This document shows, piece by piece, positions 41,635-50,300 of a stretch of DNA of 59,592 bases (position 1 is its first letter; each line of letters starts with the position of its first letter). This DNA comes from Novosphingobium guangzhouense. Lineage in GTDB: Bacteria; Pseudomonadota; Alphaproteobacteria; Sphingomonadales; Sphingomonadaceae. Location: the NCBI RefSeq assembly GCF_002896965.1, contig NZ_LYMM01000042.1, positions 1 to 59,592 on the forward strand, read 5' to 3'. Under the pieces are notes generated by a model. The model had not been told where the DNA came from. It made no database searches and saw only the letters and a program-made list of their open reading frames with translations. Position numbers and translations under genes: made by a program.

Positions 41635-43406
41635 CCCTTGGTTGCAGCAGCGCAGTCCTTGTCGCGGATCGCGCGGAATTCGTCGCCTGCGCGCCAGTTC
41701 GGCCACATCGTCCCGTCGGCCAGCGTACGGCCAAGGTCGTAGAACAGTTCCACGTCCTGGCTGATCCCGCTCCAGTCCCAGTTTTCCGAATATTCGTCGG
41801 CCGGGGCGTGATAGCGGTTGTCGGTATAGTCCTGCGCGGCCTTCTCGCCCGCCGCCGTCCCGCCGCTGAGCAGATCGCTGCTGCGTTCGACGTTGAACAT
41901 CGGCACGCCGCGCTTGGCGAGACTGAAGTGGTCTGAACGGTAATAGCCGCCGCGTTCGGGGTGGTCTTCCGGCACGTCGGTCAGCCCGCGAGCCTGCAGC
42001 GCCCTGAGATAAAGGTCGCCAAGTTCCGACTTGTCCCCGCCGGTCTGGGTGTAGGACTTCGCGCGGCCCGCAGGCAGCAGCGCGTCCATGTTCACCCCGC
42101 CGACGGTGTGATCCAGCGGGTAGATCGGGTTGGCGCCGTAGAATTCCGAGCCGAGCAGCCCCGATTCCTCCAGCGTCAGCGCCACGAAGACCTGGCTGCG
42201 TTCGGCAGGCCCGGCCTCGGCGTTCATCTTCGCGATGGCGGTCAGCGCGGCGACGCCATCGGCATTGTCGACCGCGCCGTTGCAGATATCGTCCTTGGGG
42301 TTGCCGGCCTGCGCCGAGCAATGGCCAAGGTGATCCCAGTGCGCCGAATAGAGCACCACCTCATCCGGCCGCGACTTGCCCGGCAGCACGCCGACCACGT
42401 TGTTGGAGGTGGACCGGCGGATCGCGTTGTCAAAGCCAAGGCTGACCTTGAGGCCAAGCGGCACCGCCCTGAACCCCTTGGCCTGAGCCGCCTTCGTCAG
42501 CGCCGCCAGATCCCTGCCGCCCGTTTTCGTTCCCGCCGCCCTGAGGATCGCTTCGGCTACGGACTTCTGTATCCAGCCGTTGGCGACCGTCTGGTCCATG
42601 CCGTCGTTGGGCGACTGAACCATGTACTGCGCGCCGGTCCAGCTGGAATTGACGACGTTCCAGCCATAAGCGGCCGGGAACGTGTCATGCACGATCAGCG
42701 CAGCGGTTGCGCCCTGCCGCGCGGCTTCCTCGAACTTGTAGGTCCAGCGCCCGTAGTAAGTCATCCGGCGGCCCTTGAAGAGCCCCTGTTCGCCCTCCAT
42801 CGCATAGTCCGGGTCGTTGACGAGGATCACCGCCGTCTTGCCCTTCATGTCGATGCCGGCATAGTCGTTCCAGCCGAGTTCGGGCGCGTTGATGCCGTAG
42901 CCGACGAAGACCAGCTCGCTGTCCTGCACCTGCGACCTGGGCGTCACACGATAGCTGGTGGCAACGTAATCGTCGCCCGGCATGAACGACAGTGAAGCGC
43001 CCGCGCCCGAGATCGTGAGCGGGGTGTAATCGCTTGCGGTGATCTCCACGGTCGGCACCGGCTGCAGCCACTGGCCCTTGTTGCCCGGCTGCAGGCCCGC
43101 AGCCTTGAACTGCGACACGATGTAGTCGAGCACTTTGGGCTCGATCGCGGTACTGGGCGCGCGACCTTCGAAATCGTCGGCCGAAAGGCGCTTGGTCACG
43201 GCCTTGAGGATATCCACCGGCACATCGGGCTGCGCGCCAGCATCGGCGGGCGGCGGCAGCGCGGTGCCCTTGGGGAAAGGCGGCCCTTCATCCCTCCCTT
43301 CATCCCTCCCTGCATCCCTCCCTGAATCCCGCGCCGAAACCGGGCCGGATGCGGCCAGCGCGACGCCAAGCGCGGCCAGCGCGACGAAAGGCAGGAAAGG
43401 CTTCAT
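41619..43406 (-). CDS. Exported M28 family metallopeptidase
   Basis: This 595-residue zinc peptidase has a signal peptide (MKPFLPFVALAALGVALA, cleaved after VSA), a short RDxG repeat, a PA-like insertion around residues 150-300 and an M28 catalytic core: the zinc site in SAHWDHLG, AVDNADGVAAL and TLEESGLLGSEFYG, and the late His in HAPADEYS. It probably trims peptides in the periplasm. The gene is coupled to agmatine deiminase by a 16-base overlap. A 12-bp tandem repeat encodes the region after the signal peptide. Confidence 0.9.
   Translation of the reverse strand: MKPFLPFVALAALGVALAASGPVSARDSGRDAGRDEGRDEGPPFPKGTALPPPADAGAQPDVPVDILKAVTKRLSADDFEGRAPSTAIEPKVLDYIVSQFKAAGLQPGNKGQWLQPVPTVEITASDYTPLTISGAGASLSFMPGDDYVATSYRVTPRSQVQDSELVFVGYGINAPELGWNDYAGIDMKGKTAVILVNDPDYAMEGEQGLFKGRRMTYYGRWTYKFEEAARQGATAALIVHDTFPAAYGWNVVNSSWTGAQYMVQSPNDGMDQTVANGWIQKSVAEAILRAAGTKTGGRDLAALTKAAQAKGFRAVPLGLKVSLGFDNAIRRSTSNNVVGVLPGKSRPDEVVLYSAHWDHLGHCSAQAGNPKDDICNGAVDNADGVAALTAIAKMNAEAGPAERSQVFVALTLEESGLLGSEFYGANPIYPLDHTVGGVNMDALLPAGRAKSYTQTGGDKSELGDLYLRALQARGLTDVPEDHPERGGYYRSDHFSLAKRGVPMFNVERSSDLLSGGTAAGEKAAQDYTDNRYHAPADEYSENWDWSGISQDVELFYDLGRTLADGTMWPNWRAGDEFRAIRDKDCAAATKGCNTK
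43287..43334. repeat. 12-bp tandem repeat in the M28 peptidase gene
   Basis: Two exact TTCATCCCTCCC units are followed by TGCATCCCTCCC and the partial TGAATCCCGCGC. In the coding frame they give the repeated tetrapeptide RDxG (RDSGRDAGRDEGRDEG), immediately after the signal peptide. Because the unit is a multiple of three, gain or loss of copies keeps the frame. Confidence 0.9.
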
Positions 43407-43510
43407 TGGGGGATCTCCACGCGAACGCGCGCACAGGTGCCAGACGGCGCGGATGGGGGCAAGGGTCGGCGATCTTGCCCAAACCGCATGCCACGGGCAG
43501 AACGCGAGGC

Positions 43511-46225
43511 ATGAGTGCCGACTGGACCAGCGCGATCGACCGCGCCCGCGCCCACGCGCCGTTCCTTGCGAACGCGCTCGACCGCCTGCCCGCTGTGACG
43601 GAACTGCTCACGGCCGGGGACGGCAAGGGCGCGCTGGCGCTTGCCTGCAAGGCCGGGGAAGGCGTCCATGACACTGCCTCTGCCCTGCGCCGCGAAAAGC
43701 AGGCGCTCGCCCTTGCCCTCGCCATCGGCGACCTTGCGGGTGCATTCCCGTTGCTGGAGGTAACCGGCGCGCTCTCTTCCTTTGCCGACCGCGCGCTCGA
43801 TGCGGCCATTCTCGCCGGAATCCGCCGCCGCGTGCCGGACTATGACCCGGCACAGCCCAGAGGCTTCTTCGCCCTCGCCCTTGGCAAGCATGGCGCCGGA
43901 GAGCTGAACTACAGTTCCGACATCGACCCGATCCTGCTGTTCGACCCTGCCCTGCTTCCCCGCCGGGAACGCGACGAACCCGGAGAAGCCGCGCAGCGCG
44001 TCGCCCGCGCCGTGGTCGAAATCCTCTCGCGCATGGACCACGAAGGCTACGTCTTCCGCGTAGACCTGCGCCTTCGTCCGGCGTCCGAGGTCAGCCCGCT
44101 GGCGATCCCGGTGGCGGGCGCGCTGAGCCACTACGAATCCTCCGCCCTGACCTGGGAGCGCGCGGCCTTCATCCGCGCCCGCTCCTGCGCCGGGGATATC
44201 GCGGCGGGCGAAGCGTTCCTTGCCGCGATCCGGCCCTTCGTCTGGCGCCGCAGCCTCGATTTCGGGGCAATTGCAGAGATCGGTCGCCTGACCGCACAGA
44301 TCCGCGCCAGCACGCGCGGCAGCCCGCAAGTCGGCCCCGGCTTCGACCTCAAGAAGGGGCGCGGCGGCATCCGCGAGATCGAATTCTACGCGCAGACGCA
44401 TCAGCTGATCCACGGCGGCCGCCACCCAGGCCTGCGCCTGCGCGGCACCCGCGCCACGCTTGACGCGCTGGCCGATGCGGGGCTGGTCCCGGCCGGTGAA
44501 GCGCGCCTGCTGGGCGACCACTACGATCGCCTGCGCACGATAGAGCATCGCCTGCAGATGCAGCACGACCAGCAAACGCACAGTCTGCCCAGGACCGCAG
44601 AAGGCATCGAGGCGGTGGCCCGGCTGGACGGCATGGCAAGCGGACAGGCCCTGCTCGACGAGTTGACCTCCATCACCGAGGCGGTCGGCGAACGCTACGA
44701 CACGCTGATCATGGCCAATACCCCGACCGGGGCGGTCGCGGTGCCGGAGCAGGCAACCATGCCGGAAGATCTGGAAGCGCTGGGCTTTGCCGATCCCGCC
44801 GCCGTCGCACAGCGCATCGAAGGCTGGCTGGGCGGCAAGGTACGCGCGCTGCGTTCGGAAGCGGCGCGCACCGCCTTCGCGGCGATCGGCCCCGACCTGC
44901 TCGCCGCGCTGGCCGCCGCGCCGGAACCCGACCGGGCGCTGGCCCGGTGGGAGGAATTGCTGGGCAACCTGCCCAGCGCGATCAACCTGTTCAATCTGCT
45001 GCAGGCCCGCCCCGCGCTGATCGAGATGCTGGCCCGCATCCTTGGCCTTGCCCCGCCGCTGGCCGATGCCCTGGCCCGGCGCGCGGACCTGCTGGACCCG
45101 CTGATCGATGCCAGCGCCTTCGACCTGCCGGGCAGCGTTGTCGAACTGGTTGGGGAACTCAGCCGGTTCGAGGCCGGCGACGATTACGAGCGCAAGCTGG
45201 ACGCCGTGCGCCGCAAGGTGGGCGAAATGCGCTTCAAGCTGGGCGTGCAACTGATCGAGGGCGTCAATGATCCGATCGCGGTAGGACACGCCCTCGCCCG
45301 CATTGCCGAGGCCGCGCTGGTGGTGCTGACCGACGCTGCAGTGGAGGAGTTTCGCACCGCGCACGGACGGGTCGCGGACGGCGAAATGCTGATCCTGGGG
45401 CTTGGCCGGATGGGCGGCGGAGTATTGACCCATGCCTCCGATCTTGACCTTGTATACTTGTTCAGCGGCGATTTCCGGCGCGAATCCGACGGCCGCCGCC
45501 CATTGGGCGCGACGCATTACTACAACCGCCTGTCGCAACGCGCGATCTCGGCGCTTTCGGTGGCGACCGCGCAGGGCGCGCTGTTCGAAGTGGATACCCG
45601 CCTGCGCCCCTCGGGCGAACAGGGACCGCCCGCCGCCAGCCTCGAAAGCTTCGAGACGTACCAGCGCGAACAGGCATGGACGTGGGAGCACATGGCCCTG
45701 TGCCGCGCCCGTCCGCTCTACGGTTCGGGCGCGGGACGCGATGCTCTGGCCGGGATCGTCCATGCCGTGCTCACCGCCCCGCGCGATGTGGCGAAGCTGC
45801 GCGCCGACGTGCTGGAAATGCGAGAGAAAATGGCCCGCCACAAGCCGCGCGGCGGCCCGCTTGACGTCAAGCTGATGCGCGGCGGGCTGGTCGATCTGGA
45901 ATTCATCGTCCACTTCATCCAGCTGCGCGAATGCGGGCCGGGCCTGCTGCCGGACCTGGGCGATGCGGTACGAGCGCTGGCCGCCGACGGACTTGTCGAC
46001 CCGGCGCTGATCGAGGCGCATGACGCGCTGACCCGGCTGCTCGTCGCCGGCCGGCTGCTGGCGCCGGATTCGCAGACGCCCGGCCCCGCAGCACGCTTGG
46101 CACTCGTGCGCGCATGCGGCTATGGGGACTGGGAAGCGCTCGAAACGGGCCTCGCAACGGCGCGCCGTCACATCGCGGACGCCTGGCGCGCGGCCTTCGA
46201 CGAAACCCTGGAGACTGACGCATGA
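43511..46225 (+). CDS. glnE: Bifunctional glutamine synthetase adenylyltransferase/adenylyl-removing enzyme
   Basis: This 904-residue enzyme attaches and removes AMP on glutamine synthetase, switching nitrogen assimilation in response to PII. It has two nucleotidyltransferase domains. The first has GKHGAGELNYSSDIDPILLF and the second has GLGRMGGGVLTHASDLDLVYLF, each with the GS-D-x-D type metal site, and a regulatory linker lies between. The start ATG at 43511 is followed by conserved sequence; longer frames lack support. Its stop overlaps the peroxiredoxin start by four bases. Confidence 0.93.
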   Translation: MSADWTSAIDRARAHAPFLANALDRLPAVTELLTAGDGKGALALACKAGEGVHDTASALRREKQALALALAIGDLAGAFPLLEVTGALSSFADRALDAAILAGIRRRVPDYDPAQPRGFFALALGKHGAGELNYSSDIDPILLFDPALLPRRERDEPGEAAQRVARAVVEILSRMDHEGYVFRVDLRLRPASEVSPLAIPVAGALSHYESSALTWERAAFIRARSCAGDIAAGEAFLAAIRPFVWRRSLDFGAIAEIGRLTAQIRASTRGSPQVGPGFDLKKGRGGIREIEFYAQTHQLIHGGRHPGLRLRGTRATLDALADAGLVPAGEARLLGDHYDRLRTIEHRLQMQHDQQTHSLPRTAEGIEAVARLDGMASGQALLDELTSITEAVGERYDTLIMANTPTGAVAVPEQATMPEDLEALGFADPAAVAQRIEGWLGGKVRALRSEAARTAFAAIGPDLLAALAAAPEPDRALARWEELLGNLPSAINLFNLLQARPALIEMLARILGLAPPLADALARRADLLDPLIDASAFDLPGSVVELVGELSRFEAGDDYERKLDAVRRKVGEMRFKLGVQLIEGVNDPIAVGHALARIAEAALVVLTDAAVEEFRTAHGRVADGEMLILGLGRMGGGVLTHASDLDLVYLFSGDFRRESDGRRPLGATHYYNRLSQRAISALSVATAQGALFEVDTRLRPSGEQGPPAASLESFETYQREQAWTWEHMALCRARPLYGSGAGRDALAGIVHAVLTAPRDVAKLRADVLEMREKMARHKPRGGPLDVKLMRGGLVDLEFIVHFIQLRECGPGLLPDLGDAVRALAADGLVDPALIEAHDALTRLLVAGRLLAPDSQTPGPAARLALVRACGYGDWEALETGLATARRHIADAWRAAFDETLETDA

Positions 46226-46692
46226 CCCGCCCCCACATCGGCGACCCGTTCCCCGACATCGCCCTGGAGACGCCCGATGGCGGCAGCGTGAAGGCATCGG
46301 ACTTTGCCGGGCGCAAGCTGGTGGTGTTCTTCTACCCCAAGGATTCGACGCCCGGCTGCACCACCGAAAACATCGACTTTTCAGCACTGAAAGGTGAATT
46401 CGAGGCGGCCGATACCGCGCTGCTCGGCGTCAGCAAGGACTCCGCGAAGAAGCACCAGAACTTCATCGCCAAGCATGACCTGAAAGCCCCGCTCGCCACC
46501 GACGCGGAGGAAAACGGGCTGTCCGACGCGCTTGGTATCTGGACCGAAAAGCAGAACTACGGCCGCACTTACATGGGCATGGTGCGCACCACCTACCTGA
46601 TCGGCCCGGACGGCAAAATCGCGCAAGTGTGGGACAAGGTAAAGGTCAAGGACCACGCCGCCAAAGTGCTGGAAGCCGCCCGGGCCCTGTGA
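46222..46692 (+). CDS. Bcp/PrxQ-type peroxiredoxin, resolving Cys absent
   Basis: This 156-residue cytoplasmic peroxiredoxin reduces peroxides. The peroxidatic Cys46 is in DSTPGCTTEN. In two-Cys Bcp proteins the resolving Cys sits five residues later; here that position is Ile51, and no other Cys is present, so it should work by a one-Cys mechanism using an external thiol. The ATG overlaps the glnE stop (ATGA). Its stop codon lies in a 16-bp tandem duplication. Confidence 0.9.
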   Translation: MTRPHIGDPFPDIALETPDGGSVKASDFAGRKLVVFFYPKDSTPGCTTENIDFSALKGEFEAADTALLGVSKDSAKKHQNFIAKHDLKAPLATDAEENGLSDALGIWTEKQNYGRTYMGMVRTTYLIGPDGKIAQVWDKVKVKDHAAKVLEAARAL

Positions 46693-46713
46693 CGAAAGGG
46701 CCCTGTGACGAAA
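46682..46713. repeat. 16-bp exact tandem duplication
   Basis: GGGCCCTGTGACGAAA occurs twice head to tail (46682-46697 and 46698-46713). The first copy carries the peroxiredoxin stop codon and the duplication spans the junction to the ferritin-like gene. It probably arose by slippage and separates two formerly closer genes. Confidence 0.9.
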
Positions 46714-46721
46714 GCGCCTTG

Positions 46722-47513
46722 ATGCAACCCACGATTGCCGCCGCGATCCGGGGCGCGCTCATGGAGCGCGACGTCCGAACCAAGGTGATGACGACACGCA
46801 AGGTCGCGCGCGACTGGCAGCGGGGCAAGCTTGCGTTCGCCTTCGATGTGGAAATGCCGGAAACGCCCGGCCGGCCGGATGCGCCCGAACTGCTGATGCC
46901 CGGCCGGATGCCCAAGCGCCGCAAGGGCGGATCGGAGCGCGGCCGCATCGCCCTGTGGCACGCGCTGGCGCATATCGAATTCGTCGCCATCGATCTTGCG
47001 CTCGACATGGCGGGGCGCTTCGGCGCTGCGATGGGCCGACAATTCGTGTCGGACTTCCTCAAGGTCGCGGCGGACGAGGCGATGCATTTTGCATTGCTGG
47101 ACAGACACCTGCGCACATCCGGAAGCCATTACGGCGCGCTTCCCGCCCATGACGGGTTGTGGAGCGCCGCCCATGAAACCCGGCATGACGTGGCTGCCCG
47201 TCTGGCCGTCGTGCCGATGGTGCTGGAGGCGCGCGGGCTCGACGTCACACCGATGACGATCGACCGTGTGCGCGCTGCCGGCGACGAGCGCGGTGCGCAA
47301 ATCCTGGAACGCATCCTTGACGACGAAATCGCGCATGTTCGATTCGGCGCAAATCATTTCGCCGACTGCGCCGAACGGATGGGCGAGCAGGCCGGCGAAC
47401 TGTGGAAATCCTTGGTTTCCCGCTACTTTCACGGTCAGGTAAAACCACCGTTCAACGACTCGGCGCGCCTTGCTGCCGGTTTGTCGCGCGATCTGTATAC
47501 AGCGCTTGCCTGA
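46722..47513 (+). CDS. DUF455 ferritin-like protein
   Basis: This 263-residue protein has the ferritin-like four-helix di-iron pattern with HIEF in the segment ALAHIEFVAID, then ADEAMHFALL and LDDEIAHVRFG. DUF455 proteins are related to MiaE-type hydroxylases, but the function is not established. The ATG at 46722 is used. A GTG at 46689, overlapping the peroxiredoxin stop as GTGA, would add eleven residues through the duplicated stretch. It is in line with glnE and the peroxiredoxin. Confidence 0.8.
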   Translation: MQPTIAAAIRGALMERDVRTKVMTTRKVARDWQRGKLAFAFDVEMPETPGRPDAPELLMPGRMPKRRKGGSERGRIALWHALAHIEFVAIDLALDMAGRFGAAMGRQFVSDFLKVAADEAMHFALLDRHLRTSGSHYGALPAHDGLWSAAHETRHDVAARLAVVPMVLEARGLDVTPMTIDRVRAAGDERGAQILERILDDEIAHVRFGANHFADCAERMGEQAGELWKSLVSRYFHGQVKPPFNDSARLAAGLSRDLYTALA

Positions 47514-47654
47514 ACGGATTCTGACGGCATAACCCAAATTCGCGAGACGGCGGGGGGTTCCGACCATCTCCATACTCCTTGGCGCGTCCGGTTCGGGTGC
47601 GCTCAAAATAACGTCGCGTCCTTTGGTCGACGGCGGATAAGCAAGGTATTGCGA

Positions 47655-48344
47655 GTGGTCGTAACGAAGTTTTTCGCCAAGTTCCGCGCAGTGACCGGCG
47701 TCGTCGTCGCAGCGGGACTTTCCATTGCAGCCCATCCTGCAATGGCCAACAGCAGTGCTGCGGCAGCGGATATTTCCGCTACCCTGCGCACCAGCCAGTC
47801 CGCGAACCAGTCGGTCACCGGCGGTGAAGACGAACAGTTCAGCCAGCTGTTCAGCTCGTGGCAGAACTTCGAGGAAACCGGCCTTGCCGCGGCCAAGCCC
47901 AAGGCTGTCGTCGGCGGCATCGCCTCGGTTTCGATCCCTTCGCGCAACCCGCTTGCCCAGGAACGCATGACCAGCAGCTTCGGCATGCGTGACCATCCCA
48001 TTCTCGGCGGCCGCCGCGCTCACAAGGGCGTCGACCTTGCCGCCCCCACCGGCACCCCGGTCTACGCGACGGCAGACGGCAAGGTCAGCCGCGCTTCGTG
48101 GTTCAGCGGCTACGGCCTGTTCGTCTCGCTGGAGCACGGCGGCGACATGCAGACCCGCTATGGCCACATGTCGCGCCTCAACGTCGCTGACGGCCAGATC
48201 GTCCACAAGGGCGACATCATCGGTTACGTCGGCTCCACCGGCAACTCGACCGGGCCGCACCTCCACTACGAAGTGCGCGTCGACGGCGAAGCCGTGAACC
48301 CGATCCCCTACATGCAGCAGCCGAGCCTCGCTTCGGCCAAGTAA
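47655..48344 (+). CDS. Exported M23 family metallopeptidase
   Basis: This 229-residue LytM-type protein has a signal peptide (ending AHPAMA) and a low-complexity region up to about residue 95. It then has a zinc peptidase domain with HKGVDLAAPTGTPVYA, GRYGH-like QTRYGHMS and HLHYEVRVDG, whose His/Asp residues bind zinc. Such enzymes cut peptidoglycan cross-links or activate other hydrolases in the periplasm. The GTG at 47655 has AAGG eight bases upstream; a TTG at 47649 is too close to that site. A strong terminator follows. Confidence 0.9.
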   Translation: MVVTKFFAKFRAVTGVVVAAGLSIAAHPAMANSSAAAADISATLRTSQSANQSVTGGEDEQFSQLFSSWQNFEETGLAAAKPKAVVGGIASVSIPSRNPLAQERMTSSFGMRDHPILGGRRAHKGVDLAAPTGTPVYATADGKVSRASWFSGYGLFVSLEHGGDMQTRYGHMSRLNVADGQIVHKGDIIGYVGSTGNSTGPHLHYEVRVDGEAVNPIPYMQQPSLASAK

Positions 48345-48376
48345 GCAGACGATTTTCCCGTTTGAGAGGAGGAAGA

Positions 48377-48404
48377 GGCGGCTCGCAAGGCCGCCTTTTC
48401 TTTT
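48377..48404 (+). terminator. Rho-independent terminator of the M23 gene
   Basis: GGCGGC (48377-48382), a seven-base loop and GCCGCC (48390-48395) are followed by TTTTCTTTT. This is a textbook intrinsic terminator 33 bases after the M23 stop codon. Confidence 0.9.
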
Positions 48405-48451
48405 GCCTGCATTCCGCTTCCTCCCCCCTCGTGGCCTGCCATGAAAACGCC

Positions 48452-48600
48452 AAAAAAAAAGGGCGGCCCGTCACGAGGGTGGGCCGCCCCTTGAAGTTGG
48501 GGAGAAGCGGTTACCGCACCGGGGGTTCCGCCAGGAGCGGAAGGGGTGGTGCGGTGGACCGGCAAAGCTGTCTTCGCACTTGCGGCAGTGCCTCACATTG
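48452..48600 (-). ncRNA. Candidate small RNA with strong terminator
   Basis: In the 319-base gap before the PilZ gene, the minus strand carries a long symmetric hairpin (48509-48560). It has stems ACCGCACC/GGTGCGGT and TTCCGC/GCGGAA separated by a 5x5 internal loop. A perfect 9-bp terminator stem (48461-48469 with 48481-48489) is followed by nine Ts. On this strand the internal loops are C-rich and the apical loop reads TCCTG, which can pair with Shine-Dalgarno sequences. No protein frame fits. The 5' end is a guess. Confidence 0.5.
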
Positions 48601-48663
48601 ATCGCGGACAATTCAGGCAAATCGGCTGAATTTCTTCACTGCAGCGCCGTTCTTCATCGGGCA

Positions 48664-48936
48664 ATGAACACATTCCGCTTCCGGCCCACCCCGATCCTGC
48701 GCGAGCGCCGGCGCAGGCGCTGCACCCGCTTTGCGCTCACCGATTCGCTCGGCCGCAGGATTCCCGTGATCGTGCGTGACATATCCTCACGCGGGCTGAG
48801 CGCGGCGGCCAGCGGTCAGGCGCCGCGCATCAACGAAGTGGTGCGCGCCACGCTTGACGACGGCCGCGAAGTGTGGGGGCTGGTCCGCTGGCGCGACGGC
48901 AACCTGTTCGGCGTCGAGTTCGACACCCGGACCTGA
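48664..48936 (+). CDS. PilZ domain protein
   Basis: This 90-residue protein is a bare PilZ domain. It has the Arg-rich stretch RERRRRRCTRF (the RxxxR switch) and DISSRGLSAAA (the D/NxSxxG motif), both used to bind cyclic di-GMP, and ends in VRWRDGNLFGVEFDT. It is a likely c-di-GMP-responsive adaptor for motility or surface polysaccharide control. The ATG at 48664 is preceded by GGGCA. It stands alone, converging on hemN with a two-base gap. Confidence 0.88.
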   Translation: MNTFRFRPTPILRERRRRRCTRFALTDSLGRRIPVIVRDISSRGLSAAASGQAPRINEVVRATLDDGREVWGLVRWRDGNLFGVEFDTRT

Positions 48937-48938
48937 AT

Positions 48939-50252
48939 TCAGACCGCCGAACTGAACCGCCGCAGCGAATCCTTGCGATAAGGATCGAACCGCGCCGCGA
49001 TGGAGCGCGCATAGGGCAGGCCGCCGGGGTTGATGACCAGATCTGCGCCGTCCATCTCGCACAGCCCTGCATCAAGGTAGGGGCGCAGCAGCGGTCCAGC
49101 TTCACGCCAAAGGTCCGACGCGATGGTTGCCCGGCCCCGGCATAGCAGCGCCTCGATCACCGCACCGCGCCGCTGGTCGTCGGCACTGCGCACGATACCG
49201 CGCGTCGCGGTCAGGCGATCCTGCGACAGCATCATGCGATAGCGCCCGGTGTTCTTCTCGTTCTGCACGAGGAGGTCCGGGAAACCGCCGATGGCCGACG
49301 CCCCCAGGCCCAGCAGGACCGGAGCTTGATCTTCCGTAAAGCCCTGGAAGTTGCGCCTCAGGTGCCCGGTCAGCGTCGCCTGCGCCAGCGCGTCGCCCGG
49401 CAGCGCGAAATGATCGAAGCCCACCGCGACATAGCCCTTGTCGAGCAGATAGGCGTATCCGAACGCAGCCATGGCGAAGCGCGCGGCGGCATCCGGAAGG
49501 TCACTTGCATCGATCTTGCGCTGGCGGGGGATCAGGTGCGGGACATGGGCATAGCCGAACAGCGCGATGCGGTCCGCGCCCATCGCGACGGTCTGCTCCA
49601 GCGAGCTTTCGAGATGCGCCATGGTCTGCCCCGGCAGCCCGTACATCAGGTCGAAGTTCACGGACCTGACGCCTGCGCCGCGCAGCATGGCCATCGAATT
49701 CTCGATCATCCGGGTCGGCTGGATGCGGCCGATCGCCTGCTGCAACTGCGGGGCGAACGTCTGCACGCCAAGGCTGGCCCGCTCGATCCCGACAGAGGCC
49801 AGCACCGCGGCCCACTCCGGCCCCAGCGTGCGCGGATCGAGTTCGATGGAGGTTACGGGCCGAGACGTGTCGAACTGCAGCGTCAGCGCATCCACCAGCC
49901 GCACGAAGTCGATCGGCGAGATGCCGTTGGGACTGCCGCCGCCGAAGGCCACGCGCGTCACCTGCGCACTCAGCGGCAGGCGTTCGGCAACCAGCACGAT
50001 CTCGCGGTGAAGCGCGTCGAGGTAGCTGGCTACCCTGTCTCGCCGGTTGGCGACGCTGGTGTTGCAGCCGCAATACCAGCAGATCTTCTCGCAGAACGGG
50101 ATATGGACGTAGAGCGACACCTCGCCCCCGGTCCGTTCCAGTGCGGCTTCGTAGTCGTCCGCGCCTATGCCCTCGCCAAACTCCGCAGCGGTGGGGAAGC
50201 TGGTGTAGCGCGGTACGGGAATCGCGAGAAGGTCGGGGTGATAGGTCCACAT
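48939..50252 (-). CDS. hemN: Oxygen-independent coproporphyrinogen III dehydrogenase
   Basis: This 437-residue radical-SAM enzyme converts coproporphyrinogen III to protoporphyrinogen IX without oxygen for haem synthesis. It has the cluster motif C54-x3-C58-x2-C61 (FCEKICWYCGC), VPRYTSFP at the N-terminus and FGGGSPNGIS. The C-terminal HemN domain is complete. It is last in the cco block, with a FixK/Fnr-like box (50287-50300) upstream, consistent with induction at low oxygen to supply haem for cbb3 oxidase. Confidence 0.95.
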   Translation of the reverse strand: MWTYHPDLLAIPVPRYTSFPTAAEFGEGIGADDYEAALERTGGEVSLYVHIPFCEKICWYCGCNTSVANRRDRVASYLDALHREIVLVAERLPLSAQVTRVAFGGGSPNGISPIDFVRLVDALTLQFDTSRPVTSIELDPRTLGPEWAAVLASVGIERASLGVQTFAPQLQQAIGRIQPTRMIENSMAMLRGAGVRSVNFDLMYGLPGQTMAHLESSLEQTVAMGADRIALFGYAHVPHLIPRQRKIDASDLPDAAARFAMAAFGYAYLLDKGYVAVGFDHFALPGDALAQATLTGHLRRNFQGFTEDQAPVLLGLGASAIGGFPDLLVQNEKNTGRYRMMLSQDRLTATRGIVRSADDQRRGAVIEALLCRGRATIASDLWREAGPLLRPYLDAGLCEMDGADLVINPGGLPYARSIAARFDPYRKDSLRRFSSAV

Positions 50253-50286
50253 GCCCGCAGCTTCCCCCGATCCGTGCCCACCGTCA

Positions 50287-50300
50287 TTGCGATCGATCAA
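50287..50300. promoter_or_regulatory. FixK/Fnr-type box upstream of hemN
   Basis: TTGCGATCGATCAA fits the FixK-type consensus TTG(A/C)-N6-(T/G)CAA. It lies 35-48 bases upstream of the hemN start and overlaps the 3' end of the preceding small gene. Confidence 0.5.

Noticed and set aside
43287..43334. Short regular repeats as a possible CRISPR array
   Set aside because: The units are 12 bp, contiguous, without spacers, and lie inside a coding sequence.
43403..46387. A 994-codon minus-strand open frame
   Set aside because: It is antisense to glnE, which has both nucleotidyltransferase motifs. The frame is a shadow of GC-rich codon usage.
50287..50300. Perfect Fnr consensus site at hemN
   Set aside because: Only one half (ATCAA) matches Fnr exactly, so it is kept as a FixK/Fnr-type candidate and not called a perfect site.
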